Assembly (NCBI RefSeq): GCF_017893965.1
Contig: NZ_CP054142.1
Span: 1,922,001 to 1,986,000, forward strand
Length of the DNA stretch: 64,000 nucleotides
Direction: 5' to 3'
From: Treponema parvum
Lineage (GTDB): Bacteria; Spirochaetota; Spirochaetia; Treponematales; Treponemataceae
Part shown: positions 34,682-44,185 of the stretch, piece by piece
How positions within the stretch are numbered: position 1 is the first letter of the stretch
Layout of the letters: each line of letters opens with the position of its first letter
Notes under the pieces: generated by a model
The model's input: the letters and a program-made list of their open reading frames with translations, nothing else
What the model was told of the DNA's origin: nothing
Database searches by the model: none
Translations under genes and position numbers: made by a program

Positions 34682-35755
34682 TTAATTTCCAAATATATTC
34701 TTTGCTTTACAAAACATATTGAATTTTTCAAAAATGTTGTCATCCGATAAATTTTGCTTAAAATATGAATATGAATACTTATTAAATAATTCAAATTTTT
34801 TACCGTTTATACATGATATAAAATCTTCTGCCGTATTGCAAAATCCTCCGATTTTATTAAAATCAGCAATAATACCGACAAAGGCTTCTTCTGTTCCCAC
34901 AACCGACTTTCCATAGGAAAGAGCTTCAACTGTTTTTGTTTTCATTCCCGAACCTGCAAAAATAGGCGACACTATAAAATCAATATCGTAATAGAACGAA
35001 TCCAAATTATCTACATACCCAACAAAGTGAATGCCCTGCCTGTCCGGATATTGAGCGCTAACCGCATTGCAGATCGAACCTGCCAAAATAAGCTCACAAT
35101 CTATAAAAGGTAAAACCTTCTCTATAAACCAATAAATTCCTTGACAGTTTGCAAAAAAATCAGATCCTATAAACGCACAATTTTTATTGAGGGATTTTCT
35201 TCTTACAACGGAAATGTTTCGCATCGGCATAGAAATCGGCAGTATTAAATCACAAGGTTTTTTATAAATATCATTAATACCCGCCGCATCCCGATCGGTT
35301 AGTGCTATTCTAAAATCAGAATATATCGTACTCTTTTTTTCTATAGATTTTATATACGTTGAAAAAACATATGATAAAAAATTTTTATAATTATGAAACA
35401 TCGCCCGGTAATATTTAAATTCAACATTATGATAGAAAACTATAGTAAGAATATTTTTCGTTGCGCAAATCTTTACAAGTTCTCCGTATAAAGAGGAATT
35501 AAAAAACACGAAATCATATTTTGTATTTTCTACCATATCAACAAATGCTTTTTTTATTGGTTTCGTTACCCCGTAATCTTCACGAAAAAGCAAATTCCTC
35601 AACTTTATAAAATTGCTTACCTTTTTTATTTCAAGAGTATCTATATTATTATACCCGCAACACTGACATAACATCCGATAATTACGTTTTGAAACAATCG
35701 ATCCTCCGTCGTTTTGCTTTTGATTCAATGTCCGTGTTACAAGCAATACTTTCAT
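34682..35755 (-). CDS. GT-B-fold glycosyltransferase (GT4-like)
   Basis: A protein of about 357 residues. It starts at ATG 35755 (MKVLLVTRTLNQ), 7 nt after the preceding stop; a TTG 15 nt earlier is possible. The C-terminal half has IVSPIFAGSGMKTKTVEAL followed by GKSVVGTEEAF, the nucleotide-sugar-binding pattern of GT4 retaining enzymes. It is AT-rich. It likely adds one residue of the polysaccharide repeat. Confidence 0.85.
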   Translation of the reverse strand: MKVLLVTRTLNQKQNDGGSIVSKRNYRMLCQCCGYNNIDTLEIKKVSNFIKLRNLLFREDYGVTKPIKKAFVDMVENTKYDFVFFNSSLYGELVKICATKNILTIVFYHNVEFKYYRAMFHNYKNFLSYVFSTYIKSIEKKSTIYSDFRIALTDRDAAGINDIYKKPCDLILPISMPMRNISVVRRKSLNKNCAFIGSDFFANCQGIYWFIEKVLPFIDCELILAGSICNAVSAQYPDRQGIHFVGYVDNLDSFYYDIDFIVSPIFAGSGMKTKTVEALSYGKSVVGTEEAFVGIIADFNKIGGFCNTAEDFISCINGKKFELFNKYSYSYFKQNLSDDNIFEKFNMFCKAKNIFGN

Positions 35756-35762
35756 ATTTTCT

Positions 35763-36302
35763 TCACTCAAAAAACGGCTTGTAATTAAGTATATAATTCA
35801 GATTATCATTTCTCATGCCTATCTTTTTTGCCGGAACACCCGCAACAATTGAAAACGGCTCAACATTTTTAGTAACAACTGCACCTGCGGCAATTACTGC
35901 GCCTTCCCCTATCGTAACACCAGGTAAAATAATTGCCCTACTTGCAATCCAGACATTCGCATTTATTATCACTGCCGCACTATGTAAACGATGATCACAA
36001 CTCATAGTATCATGCTCCTGTGTCCAAACGTTGACATCTTGAGCAATGTCAACATTATTGCCTATACGCAAAGCAGCACCCCTTCCGTCTAAAATAATAC
36101 CGCTATTCAACACACAATTATTACCTATAGAAATATTACGCGGATTAAGAAAAGCTATATTACGAGATAAATATATATTCTTACCGAAGCACTTTATTAT
36201 CGCTTTTCCCCAGAGCAATCTTATATAATAAAAAGGCAGCCACATAATTATAGAATTCAGCATTTTGTACACGCCGTAACATATTCTTTTCAAAAATTTC
36301 AT
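35763..36302 (-). CDS. Hexapeptide-repeat (LbH) O-acetyltransferase
   Basis: A 179-residue protein of the CatB/maltose acetyltransferase type. A left-handed beta helix begins near residue 50 ([17 protein letters not shown]) and ends [19 protein letters not shown] and [15 protein letters not shown] holds a likely catalytic His. The hydrophobic N-terminus ([14 protein letters not shown]) suggests membrane association. It probably acetylates a sugar of the repeat unit. Ribosome site gagga lies before ATG 36302. Confidence 0.88.
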   Translation of the reverse strand: MKFLKRICYGVYKMLNSIIMWLPFYYIRLLWGKAIIKCFGKNIYLSRNIAFLNPRNISIGNNCVLNSGIILDGRGAALRIGNNVDIAQDVNVWTQEHDTMSCDHRLHSAAVIINANVWIASRAIILPGVTIGEGAVIAAGAVVTKNVEPFSIVAGVPAKKIGMRNDNLNYILNYKPFFE

Positions 36303-36335
36303 TATATCTTTCCTCCGGTAATTATGATTTTATTA

Positions 36336-37433
36336 TTAGAAATTAAACAATAAATTTGTATATTGATAGTATGTTCTCAAAAGCGGTGTGTTTATCATAC
36401 GATAAAACATAACAAAGCTATAAACAATAATAAAAGAATATACAACAGGTTTCTCCTTCGCCTTTATTTTTTTAAAAATCATAGGAATGATTATAATTTG
36501 AAATTCTCTAAAACCATACGCCAATCTATGAGCCAATATATCCATATTGTTAAAGAACAAAAAACAAATAATGGAAAAAAATAAACCATTTAATAATAAA
36601 TTATATTTTTCATCATCTATTCCAAATCTATTCCCCTTGATAATAAACAAGGTAAAAATCATTATCCTGACAAGTATCCCTATGTTAATACCGACTGCTT
36701 TAGAATACTCATTGATTGACATATATACATTTACCTTTGCTTTTAAATAACTTAGAGGAATAAAGTTCACAACAAATACGAGAAAATTTAACCTCATCAA
36801 AACAAATATGAATCCGAGCATTAAAATAACATAATACACGAATTTTCTCATTCTTATCTTCAAAAAGAACGGTGAAATAAGAAAAACAACTGATGAATAG
36901 TGAAACAAGATCCCGATCAAGCAATAAATGAGGAACTCCTTTTTATTAGATCGCAACAATGCCAATATTCCTATATAGCAAAAACTTATACTCAGACCTT
37001 GTCTAATACCATCGAAATCTCTCTCAATAAACATTCCTGACAAATAAATTAATAAAGATACAGTTAGATAAGGAGACATATTTTTATAGAATCTAAACTT
37101 TAAGATTAAAGTAATTGTGGCCAGCAAAAACCAGAAACACTCAAATGGTAAATTAAGCACGAAAAAAAGACGGGATAAATACCAGAACAGCGGTTCAATT
37201 GAAAATAAAGTATCTTTATAGTCTTTAAACTTACCCAAATTAAAAAAGAGCATATAACTATTATAGTCGGCACCTACATTTCCTTTAAAAACCGTAAAAA
37301 TAATTAAATAAAAAAATATGACATAAAAGGCTAATAATTTTAAACTTTTATTCAGATACTTATTTTGGGAAATAAAAATTTCATTATTACTAAAGAGAGC
37401 GATAATAAGCCATAATAAATAAAAAGGTAACAT
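36336..37433 (-). CDS. EpsG-family polysaccharide polymerase (Wzy-like)
   Basis: A 365-residue protein with about ten hydrophobic segments and the EpsG-type pattern FKGNVGADYNSYMLFFNLGK, SIEPLFWYLSRLF and MFIERDFDGIRQGLS. Such proteins polymerise lipid-linked repeat units on the outer face of the inner membrane. Very AT-rich. With the flippase at 45979 it makes this a Wzx/Wzy-dependent locus. Confidence 0.85.
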   Translation of the reverse strand: MLPFYLLWLIIALFSNNEIFISQNKYLNKSLKLLAFYVIFFYLIIFTVFKGNVGADYNSYMLFFNLGKFKDYKDTLFSIEPLFWYLSRLFFVLNLPFECFWFLLATITLILKFRFYKNMSPYLTVSLLIYLSGMFIERDFDGIRQGLSISFCYIGILALLRSNKKEFLIYCLIGILFHYSSVVFLISPFFLKIRMRKFVYYVILMLGFIFVLMRLNFLVFVVNFIPLSYLKAKVNVYMSINEYSKAVGINIGILVRIMIFTLFIIKGNRFGIDDEKYNLLLNGLFFSIICFLFFNNMDILAHRLAYGFREFQIIIIPMIFKKIKAKEKPVVYSFIIVYSFVMFYRMINTPLLRTYYQYTNLLFNF

Positions 37434-37447
37434 TTAATGAATCCTTA

Positions 37448-38542
37448 TTAATAGCTATCGATCTCTTCTTTTAATACACGAAGATAACAATCTCCATATT
37501 TCAGGTCGGGTTCTATATAGTTACCTTCCCCCCATTCATTCCACGATTTTAAAAATACTATTTGTCTATCTTTAGATTTTGTTTTCAGGACAGAAAACAC
37601 TTCTCGCAAATGAAGTCTAAATAATGTCGGAGTAGAGCCAGTTATTACATATCCGCCCCTACCGCTCCTTGGCGTATGATCCCAATTAGGAATAATAGTC
37701 GGAGCAACACTTTCATTAGAATCCAAGCCCGCTATAAATGTATGATAAATCTGCTTATAACTACGAATCAACGGGACGCGTAATGTTATCCGTATTAATT
37801 TTGAAATAAATTTTACTATTTTCTTCCTATAGAAAGTATTATCCATGTGTCTTACACTATTCACAATTTCTATCCCGTTTGATAATATACTCTTATATTC
37901 CTCATCCGTTCTGACAGATTGTGCTATAAAAAATATACCGTTCATACCGTTTTGCTTTGCTAATTCGTTCCAAGTATCTAAAAAGATTTTTAAATCAGGA
38001 ATTTGCAACGGTTTCAAAATCATAAATGCAGGTTTACCATCTATACAAATATATCTATGATCTTTTAGGGCCGGTAAAATATCATAAAAATGTTTTACAT
38101 AATCATTTTTACCACCATATGTCTGAATCACTAAATCTTTTTTATCATAAGATCCGTCTAAATTCCAGAATTTATGCTGCCAAGTTTCATTTGCCCAACA
38201 TAACATGAATGGAAAGTCCGGCTTCCCGCTTATTAAAACTTCATTGAACGGCAATTCAAGTTCCTGTCTGGTTGGGGAAAACCAATAATGATAATAACAA
38301 AAACCTTCTATCCCGTATTCTTTTGCCATTTCCGCTTGTTCTATTCTAGTTGTTTCCAACCTTAAATCATAAAAACCCAAATCACTTGGAATATGAGGCT
38401 GTTCATGTCCTATAAATAATTTCTTTGCTTTAGCAACATTCGTCCATTCGGTGAATCCTTTTCCATACCACTCGTTATTATGCTTTGTAGGGTGAAATTG
38501 AGGCAAATAAAAAGCTATAACCCTAGGTTTATTTTTTTGCAT
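37448..38542 (-). CDS. WbsX-family protein (glycoside hydrolase 99-like domain)
   Basis: A 364-residue protein with [41 protein letters not shown] and CWANETW, the signature of WbsX/Glyco_hydro_99-like proteins found in O-antigen and rhamnan clusters. The related GH99 enzymes act on alpha-mannosides; whether this one trims or transfers is unknown. Its start overlaps the preceding gene by 14 nt. It ends [15 protein letters not shown], also typical. Confidence 0.88.
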   Translation of the reverse strand: MQKNKPRVIAFYLPQFHPTKHNNEWYGKGFTEWTNVAKAKKLFIGHEQPHIPSDLGFYDLRLETTRIEQAEMAKEYGIEGFCYYHYWFSPTRQELELPFNEVLISGKPDFPFMLCWANETWQHKFWNLDGSYDKKDLVIQTYGGKNDYVKHFYDILPALKDHRYICIDGKPAFMILKPLQIPDLKIFLDTWNELAKQNGMNGIFFIAQSVRTDEEYKSILSNGIEIVNSVRHMDNTFYRKKIVKFISKLIRITLRVPLIRSYKQIYHTFIAGLDSNESVAPTIIPNWDHTPRSGRGGYVITGSTPTLFRLHLREVFSVLKTKSKDRQIVFLKSWNEWGEGNYIEPDLKYGDCYLRVLKEEIDSY

Positions 38543-39152
38543 TATATTCCTCTAAAATCTTATTCAATATTGTTTCATCAAGTCTCTCATACACAAATGG
38601 TATGTCTTCGGCCGTAAATGAATCAAATAAAGAAACAAGATCTGTTTGCACAAGCCGTTGTCGAAGTCGCTCATCAAACCGATACTTTATAAACTTCGCG
38701 GGGTTTCCTCCGACAATAGCATATGGTTCGACATTCTTAGTAACGACAGCGCCCGCTGCAATAACGGCGCCTTGTCCGATAGTCACACCGGAGCAGATAA
38801 CAACGCTGTCACCAATCCAAACATCGTCTTCAATAACAATATCCCCTTTACAGCCGGCCTCTTTCAATGCGCCGAAACACTTGACTTTAAATGGATATGT
38901 TGAAATAGAATCAAGCTGATGTTCGCCTCCAAGTAAAAATCTGACATTTGGAGCAATGGAACAATATGAACCGATATACAGTTTTGTATCTGCAGAACTG
39001 TAGTCGGTAACATTAATTAATCCATATGTTCTTTTCCCGACAAGAACTTTAGATAAATCACAAAAATTTGCAATGCATGTTTCATTGTGTTTATTACGTC
39101 GTCTATATTTTCTTCGAAAGAATTGAAGCTTTATTCGTTCTAATCCAAACAT
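38529..39152 (-). CDS. CatB-like hexapeptide acetyltransferase
   Basis: A 207-residue left-handed beta-helix enzyme. [20 protein letters not shown] contains the catalytic His region, and [19 protein letters not shown] and [12 protein letters not shown] complete the xenobiotic/CatB-type pattern. It shares the terminal helix motif with the acetyltransferase at 35763. It should acetylate a sugar or amino sugar in this locus. It overlaps the WbsX gene by 14 nt. Confidence 0.88.
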   Translation of the reverse strand: MFGLERIKLQFFRRKYRRRNKHNETCIANFCDLSKVLVGKRTYGLINVTDYSSADTKLYIGSYCSIAPNVRFLLGGEHQLDSISTYPFKVKCFGALKEAGCKGDIVIEDDVWIGDSVVICSGVTIGQGAVIAAGAVVTKNVEPYAIVGGNPAKFIKYRFDERLRQRLVQTDLVSLFDSFTAEDIPFVYERLDETILNKILEEYNAKK

Positions 39153-39229
39153 ATAACGATACCTTTATATTTGCTTATTTTATCATTTTAAATATTACTT
39201 GAACAATTACTTGTTTTATTTTTTAGTTA

Positions 39230-40165
39230 TTACTTAACGCAACTTAATAAGTTCTTTATATGTCTGATAAATATTTGAAATCCAAGTTTTCTTCTATAAT
39301 GTTTATAATAATCTTTGCAATTATAAGTTATATTAATCAAACTATCCAAATCATCATATTCGTTAAAAATAAATTTATCTTTATTTATTTTTTGGTTAAT
39401 AACCCATTCAATAAAAAAGCCAAATAAAATATCCTTTTCCAGATAATCATACGTTGATTTTGATATGATATGTCTGGCTAAATATTCGCTATAAATATTA
39501 AATTGTTCAATATAAAACACATTATAAAGCCCATACGACAAATCCTTCTTGTTTACTTCATGAATAGAAAGCAGCCTTTCATTAACTATAACCGCTGATT
39601 TTTTTATAAACATTCTCTCAATTACAAACCGAATTGTATAAAACCACTTTGAAATATCTAAATCAAGTAAGAACTTTATATCGTCTTTCCAATATCCATG
39701 TAAAACATCAGAAGTAATTTGGAAAGAAAGCTTTGTCAATAAGGAATCAACATCTTTAACTACATAAATCATCGGTATATCTTTTAAATAGCTGTTTGCA
39801 AAAAATAAAAGAGGTCTATTATCAATATAAATTTTAATATATTTTACTATTCTATCAATCGAATCTGAATTATAAATAAACGTATCGTTTGAAATTTTTC
39901 TATATTCGCCGTTAGCCAGCATAAGAGATTTATAAATATTTTTACTAACACCTTCATTTTCAGTATTTCTTGAATAAATAATTTTTTTGTATCTTTTGGA
40001 ATATTCCTCCATCATAAATTGAGTACCATCAGTTGAAGCATTATCAGAAACAACAATTTCTACATCCCCAGATATGAATGCCTTTTGACAAATAATAGAT
40101 TCTATTGACTTTTTTAATTGTTTGCATCTGTTATACGTTGGAATACAAACACTTAGATAAATCAT
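39230..40165 (-). CDS. Family 2 glycosyltransferase
   Basis: A 311-residue protein. The N-terminal GT-A signature is LSVCIPTYNRCKQLKKSIES and EIVVSDNASTDGTQFM; the metal-binding region is atypical (KISNDTFIYNSDS). Extremely AT-rich. It overlaps the split transketolase C-subunit gene by 4 nt (ATGA), so it is coupled to that block and may transfer its product. Confidence 0.88.
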   Translation of the reverse strand: MIYLSVCIPTYNRCKQLKKSIESIICQKAFISGDVEIVVSDNASTDGTQFMMEEYSKRYKKIIYSRNTENEGVSKNIYKSLMLANGEYRKISNDTFIYNSDSIDRIVKYIKIYIDNRPLLFFANSYLKDIPMIYVVKDVDSLLTKLSFQITSDVLHGYWKDDIKFLLDLDISKWFYTIRFVIERMFIKKSAVIVNERLLSIHEVNKKDLSYGLYNVFYIEQFNIYSEYLARHIISKSTYDYLEKDILFGFFIEWVINQKINKDKFIFNEYDDLDSLINITYNCKDYYKHYRRKLGFQIFIRHIKNLLSCVK

Positions 40166-41040
40166 ATAACTCCATGAAGCAACTTCTCTATTTGTAGAGA
40201 AGTTATTTTATAAAAATCCAACTTCTCATGATATGTACCGTAATTTCTAAATATTTCCCTAGGAAATCCGACATGCCTAATTTGTAATTCTCTACCAGCC
40301 AGAGAATTTATAATATCATAGTCCAAAGAACCTTTATATTCCGGCTCAACCACAAGGATGTTATCGGAAGGACAATTATCTGCAAGCGTATCGCCATCAA
40401 AAGGTTCCAGCGTTGTATAATACAGCACCGTGACATCTTTATTCTTACAAACGTCCATTACCATGTCAAGCAAAACTCCAACAACAATGACAGTAATCTT
40501 TGAACCTTTTTGTATAACATTCGCTTTTCCAAATTTCACATCAATATCATATTTTTTATTCGGATAATCACTAATTCTATAAAAAGTCGGACGTCCGTCA
40601 CGATAAGTCTGATTAAAAAGAGTTAAAAATTCCTGGGCCGTACCGGGAGCGACGAATTCACAGCCGGGAATCATCTTAATCAATTGTACATCGTCCGGAC
40701 AGTAATGAGAATAACCATATTTAGGATAATCTATAGCAGCGCCCGTACCTACAACATTTACACCAAGCTTTTGATAAGCAAAATCCATTTTAATTTGTTC
40801 TAGGGCTCGTTCTATAAGATAAGGTTGTATTCCAAAAAGCGTTGGGATAAATCCCCTTCTTGCCAAACCGGCAGCAATACTAAACATTCCGTCTTCATAA
40901 ATTCCAACATTTGTACATCTATCAGGAAATTCTTCCAATACATCACGAATTGCCCACATACCAATATCCACTGTAAAGAAAATAGTGTCCGGTTCATTCC
41001 TTATCATATCTGCTACACGACTTAAAAACGTTTTTCTCAA
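40162..41040 (-). CDS. Transketolase-like C-terminal subunit
   Basis: A 292-residue protein with the pyrimidine-binding and C-terminal domains of transketolase: FFTVDIGMWAIRDVLEEFPD, NVGIYEDGMFSIAAGLARRG and VVGTGAAIDYPKYG, with the C-terminal VLYYTTLEPFDGDTL. The Glu in GIYEDGM is in the position that activates TPP. With the N-subunit gene it would move a two-carbon ketol (or related) unit. Split transketolases occur in sugar-modification clusters as well as in primary metabolism. Position inside the polysaccharide locus favours a special substrate. Confidence 0.88.
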   Translation of the reverse strand: MRKTFLSRVADMIRNEPDTIFFTVDIGMWAIRDVLEEFPDRCTNVGIYEDGMFSIAAGLARRGFIPTLFGIQPYLIERALEQIKMDFAYQKLGVNVVGTGAAIDYPKYGYSHYCPDDVQLIKMIPGCEFVAPGTAQEFLTLFNQTYRDGRPTFYRISDYPNKKYDIDVKFGKANVIQKGSKITVIVVGVLLDMVMDVCKNKDVTVLYYTTLEPFDGDTLADNCPSDNILVVEPEYKGSLDYDIINSLAGRELQIRHVGFPREIFRNYGTYHEKLDFYKITSLQIEKLLHGVI

Positions 41041-41831
41041 AATTCATCTACCTCTTTATTTAATAACACAAGTTCGCTTTCGTTCGGTGCTTTGTGGAAC
41101 CATATCTCATGTTCTGTCATCGTTTTGCTACCATACCCACGTATTGTATGTGCAATAACAGCCTTTGGCTTTCCATTGTTCATTTTTTTAATTCCAGAAA
41201 GAATACTTTCACATTCGTTCATATCATGTCCGTTTACTTCAAACGTATCAAAATTAAATGATCTAAGCTTTTCACTAATTGAATTAAGAGAAACCATCGC
41301 TTTTACAGAATCATTATCATCAATAATCACACATAAATTATCAAGATGTTTATCACCGGCGAAAATAAATGATTCCCACATCGTACCCTCACAAAGTTCA
41401 CCATCACCGCAAAGTACATATACATTGGAACGACTTTTCTTTATTTTGTTTGCATATGCGATACCCGTACCAAACGGAAGTCCATGACCTAAAGACCCCG
41501 CATTGTTTTCTATACCGCCGCTGAATTTAGTTAAATCCGTTTGTATGCAATAACGGCTATCAAAATTTCCAATTTCGCTTGCAATATCTTTTAAATTAAA
41601 CATACCTTTTTCTATTAAAATAGGATATAAAGCGAGAGTAGCCTGCCCTTTACTTATAATAAAAAAATCGCGGTCATCATCTAATGCTTTTTCTGGAGAC
41701 CAGTTCATCACTCTGTCATATAAAACCCACATAATATCCAGGCAAGAAAATACACTTTGCAAATTCCCGTCTTTGCATTTATGAGAGAGATATAAAGCCG
41801 TCTTTCGCAATTTTCTTGAAATTTCTTCCAT
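41037..41831 (-). CDS. Transketolase-like N-terminal subunit (TPP-binding)
   Basis: A 264-residue protein. It has the TPP diphosphate-binding motif CGDGELCEGTMWESFIFAG ending at IIDDND, plus GSLGHGLPFGTGIAYANK with active-site His. It overlaps the C-subunit by 4 nt (ATGA) and starts 2 nt after an aldolase stop, so these genes are made together. The two chains together match one full transketolase. Confidence 0.9.
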   Translation of the reverse strand: MEEISRKLRKTALYLSHKCKDGNLQSVFSCLDIMWVLYDRVMNWSPEKALDDDRDFFIISKGQATLALYPILIEKGMFNLKDIASEIGNFDSRYCIQTDLTKFSGGIENNAGSLGHGLPFGTGIAYANKIKKSRSNVYVLCGDGELCEGTMWESFIFAGDKHLDNLCVIIDDNDSVKAMVSLNSISEKLRSFNFDTFEVNGHDMNECESILSGIKKMNNGKPKAVIAHTIRGYGSKTMTEHEIWFHKAPNESELVLLNKEVDEF

Positions 41832-41833
41832 GA

Positions 41834-42838
41834 CTATTTATTCCTTTTTATAGAATCGACTATTTTTTTTATAAGTTCTTTATTAAAACGAATTTTATTT
41901 CCACCGTTTAATTGATTGATTACTTCCAATGTCTGCATTTCAGATAAACCGTTTTTCTCACAATAAATACCATATTCAGGATTACAATGATTTATAGCAG
42001 TAATAAGCAAAGGAATAGAATAGCCCCATGAAAACTTATCGTATATATCTTTTATATAGTTATCATATAAAGAAATTATATTTTCCACATCATATTTATA
42101 ATTGAAATTTGTATTAAGATAATTTGCGATTATTTCAGTATTTAAATTACCGGCACCTCGTCCTATACCATAAATACTGGAGTCAATAATCAGATCACGG
42201 TCGCCTTTATTACAAATAAGAGCTTCTGCGATTCCAAATGCCTGTTGCATATTATTATGACCATGATACCCGATCAAAATCTGTTTATTTAGATTGGCTT
42301 CCATAAGTTTATAATAATGCATGGCCTTTTCAATTGTCAGAGTTCCCCATGAATCTACTATATACATTGCCATTGGAGTCAAAACTTCAAACTGATGAAT
42401 CATATTTATAAATTCTTCGTCCGTGTACTGATCAACACGAGCCGGCTGAATAAAAAGCTTATATCCGTTTTCTACAATTTTTTTACAATATTCAAAATCC
42501 TGACTAAGCAGGCGCTTCCATACAATAACCCGAATAATATCTATCGTTTCAGGTGTACACGGATCTATCATTTCAATAGGGATTCTTCCCTGAACATCAA
42601 TCATTGCAGCATATAATGTCCCTGGTTTCTTTTTACCAATAAGAGGAATAAGTCTTTTTACTGAATTAAAAACCGTCCTATTGTGATCTTCCTGTTCATC
42701 CTTTAAAAAACCAAGCTCGATTATATCAATATTAGAATCAACCAATTTTTTTGTAATTTCATCAATAGCTCTTCTGCCAAACATCCAATCATTTATATAA
42801 CCGCCATCTCTCAATGTACAATCTAAAAGTTTAATCAT
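41834..42838 (-). CDS. DRE-TIM aldolase (HMG-CoA lyase-like), second copy
   Basis: A 334-residue TIM-barrel protein. LLDCTLRDGGYINDWMFG holds the Asp/Arg of the family and GYHGHNNMQQAFGIAEA holds the metal-binding HxH. The closest described activities are 4-hydroxy-2-oxovalerate aldolase and HMG-CoA lyase: making or breaking a C-C bond next to a 2-oxo acid or acyl enolate. It overlaps the first copy by 4 nt. The actual substrate is unknown, and a surface-sugar role is inferred from location. Confidence 0.85.
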   Translation of the reverse strand: MIKLLDCTLRDGGYINDWMFGRRAIDEITKKLVDSNIDIIELGFLKDEQEDHNRTVFNSVKRLIPLIGKKKPGTLYAAMIDVQGRIPIEMIDPCTPETIDIIRVIVWKRLLSQDFEYCKKIVENGYKLFIQPARVDQYTDEEFINMIHQFEVLTPMAMYIVDSWGTLTIEKAMHYYKLMEANLNKQILIGYHGHNNMQQAFGIAEALICNKGDRDLIIDSSIYGIGRGAGNLNTEIIANYLNTNFNYKYDVENIISLYDNYIKDIYDKFSWGYSIPLLITAINHCNPEYGIYCEKNGLSEMQTLEVINQLNGGNKIRFNKELIKKIVDSIKRNK

Positions 42839-43848
42839 TTCATATTCCTGTATTTATCAATATATGACTGGATTGCATCTCTATTTGTTATTACTTTATC
42901 TTTTTCATTAAACAAGGAAATCACATCAAAAATTTCTCTTGCTGTGAGATGATAATCATTTTTTAAAATATATGCATAATTGGGGTTACAATCATGATAG
43001 GCTGTAATAAAAGTTTCCATGGAGTATCCCCATTGAGATTTTTCATAAATGCTGTGTATATATTTATCATAAATTTCAATAAAATTTCTAATTTTATAAT
43101 TAGTCTTAAAATTATCATTTAAATATTTGGCAAAAAGTTCAATATTCAAATTTCCGGAGCTTCTTCCAATACCCCTCACTGTTCCATCAATAATTATATC
43201 TCTGTCCAATTCAAGTTCTCTAAAACTTTCTGCAGTACCTACAGCCTGTAATAGATTATTATGTCCATGATAACCAAGTTTTATATTCTTAGATAATACA
43301 GAATCCGCTGTATTCAAATATTCCAAAAGGCGTTTCTTACACAGTAATCCATTTGAATCAACAACATAAATTGCATAAGGGTTTATTGCGGCGAATTTTG
43401 AAACCATGTCCTTAAATTCTTCAAGCGTATATTGATTGACCCGATCCGGCTGGACACATAACTTATATCCCTTGTCTATTATTGCTTTACAATAATTTAA
43501 GGCTTCAGGAATCAAGCGTTTCCAAACAATTATACGGATTATATCAATTGAAGTTTCGCTTTTAGGTTTTAATTTCTCTAATGGGAAAGGATTAAATATC
43601 TCTCCCATAACGGCATAAAGCCTATTCGAATCTTTCTTAGATATATACTTATCAGCCAGTTGAATATCATTCCAAACAACTCTATTTGAAGAATAAGTTT
43701 CATCTCTTAAGAAGCCTAATTCTAAAATATCAACTCCGGCATCTTCCAACTTTGAACATATATCATATATAGCTTTATCACCAAATTCCCAGTTGTTTAT
43801 ATACCCTCCGTCACGTAAGGTACAGTCCAGCAATAAGCATTTACTCAT
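42835..43848 (-). CDS. DRE-TIM aldolase (HMG-CoA lyase-like), first copy
   Basis: A 337-residue paralog of the next gene. LLDCTLRDGGYINNWEFG, ILELGFLRDE and GYHGHNNLLQAVGTAES are aligned with the other copy. Both catalytic Asp/Arg and metal HxH are kept in each, so neither appears to be a dead partner. A hetero-oligomer or two sequential reactions are possible. It is preceded within 11 nt by the end of a decayed SDR gene. Confidence 0.85.
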   Translation of the reverse strand: MSKCLLLDCTLRDGGYINNWEFGDKAIYDICSKLEDAGVDILELGFLRDETYSSNRVVWNDIQLADKYISKKDSNRLYAVMGEIFNPFPLEKLKPKSETSIDIIRIIVWKRLIPEALNYCKAIIDKGYKLCVQPDRVNQYTLEEFKDMVSKFAAINPYAIYVVDSNGLLCKKRLLEYLNTADSVLSKNIKLGYHGHNNLLQAVGTAESFRELELDRDIIIDGTVRGIGRSSGNLNIELFAKYLNDNFKTNYKIRNFIEIYDKYIHSIYEKSQWGYSMETFITAYHDCNPNYAYILKNDYHLTAREIFDVISLFNEKDKVITNRDAIQSYIDKYRNMK

Positions 43849-43858
43849 TTATACCCCT

Positions 43859-44151
43859 TTATAAAGTTAATCCACCGTCGAGTGAAATAACAGCCTATTA
43901 AATATAATCAACATCATCAGATGCTGGATACATAATAACTTTAGCAATTACCAACCTGTCTCATACGTCCAGCAAGTTCGGTTTCCTCGTATAATTTAAA
44001 ATAAAAACATATCACCGACTCCAAGACAAATACACTTTATTCTTATTTTATCGGTATCTATTTTTACAGCCATCTTTCCAAACTTAAAATTCAGCAGCCG
44101 AACAAAATATCAATTTTCATTAAAAGCTTTAATATTTCTTATTATTACCAT
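43859..44151 (-). pseudogene. Decayed short-chain dehydrogenase (SDR) remnant
   Basis: Reading leftward, protein-like segments in different frames line up with the C-terminal half of an SDR. These are IKAFNEN-stop-YFVRLL, KMAVKIDTDKIRIKCICLG (the RxNxxxPG region), ELAGRMRQVG, and VIAKVIMYPASDDVDYI-stop-stop-AVISLDGGLTL, ending at 43859. The last is the familiar YITGxVISVDGG end with the two residues after Ile turned into stops. At least two frameshifts and three in-frame stops make it non-functional. It occupies nearly the whole 337-nt gap between genes. Confidence 0.75.
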
Positions 44152-44185
44152 AAAACTCTATCATATTAATCATAATTTCTGATTC

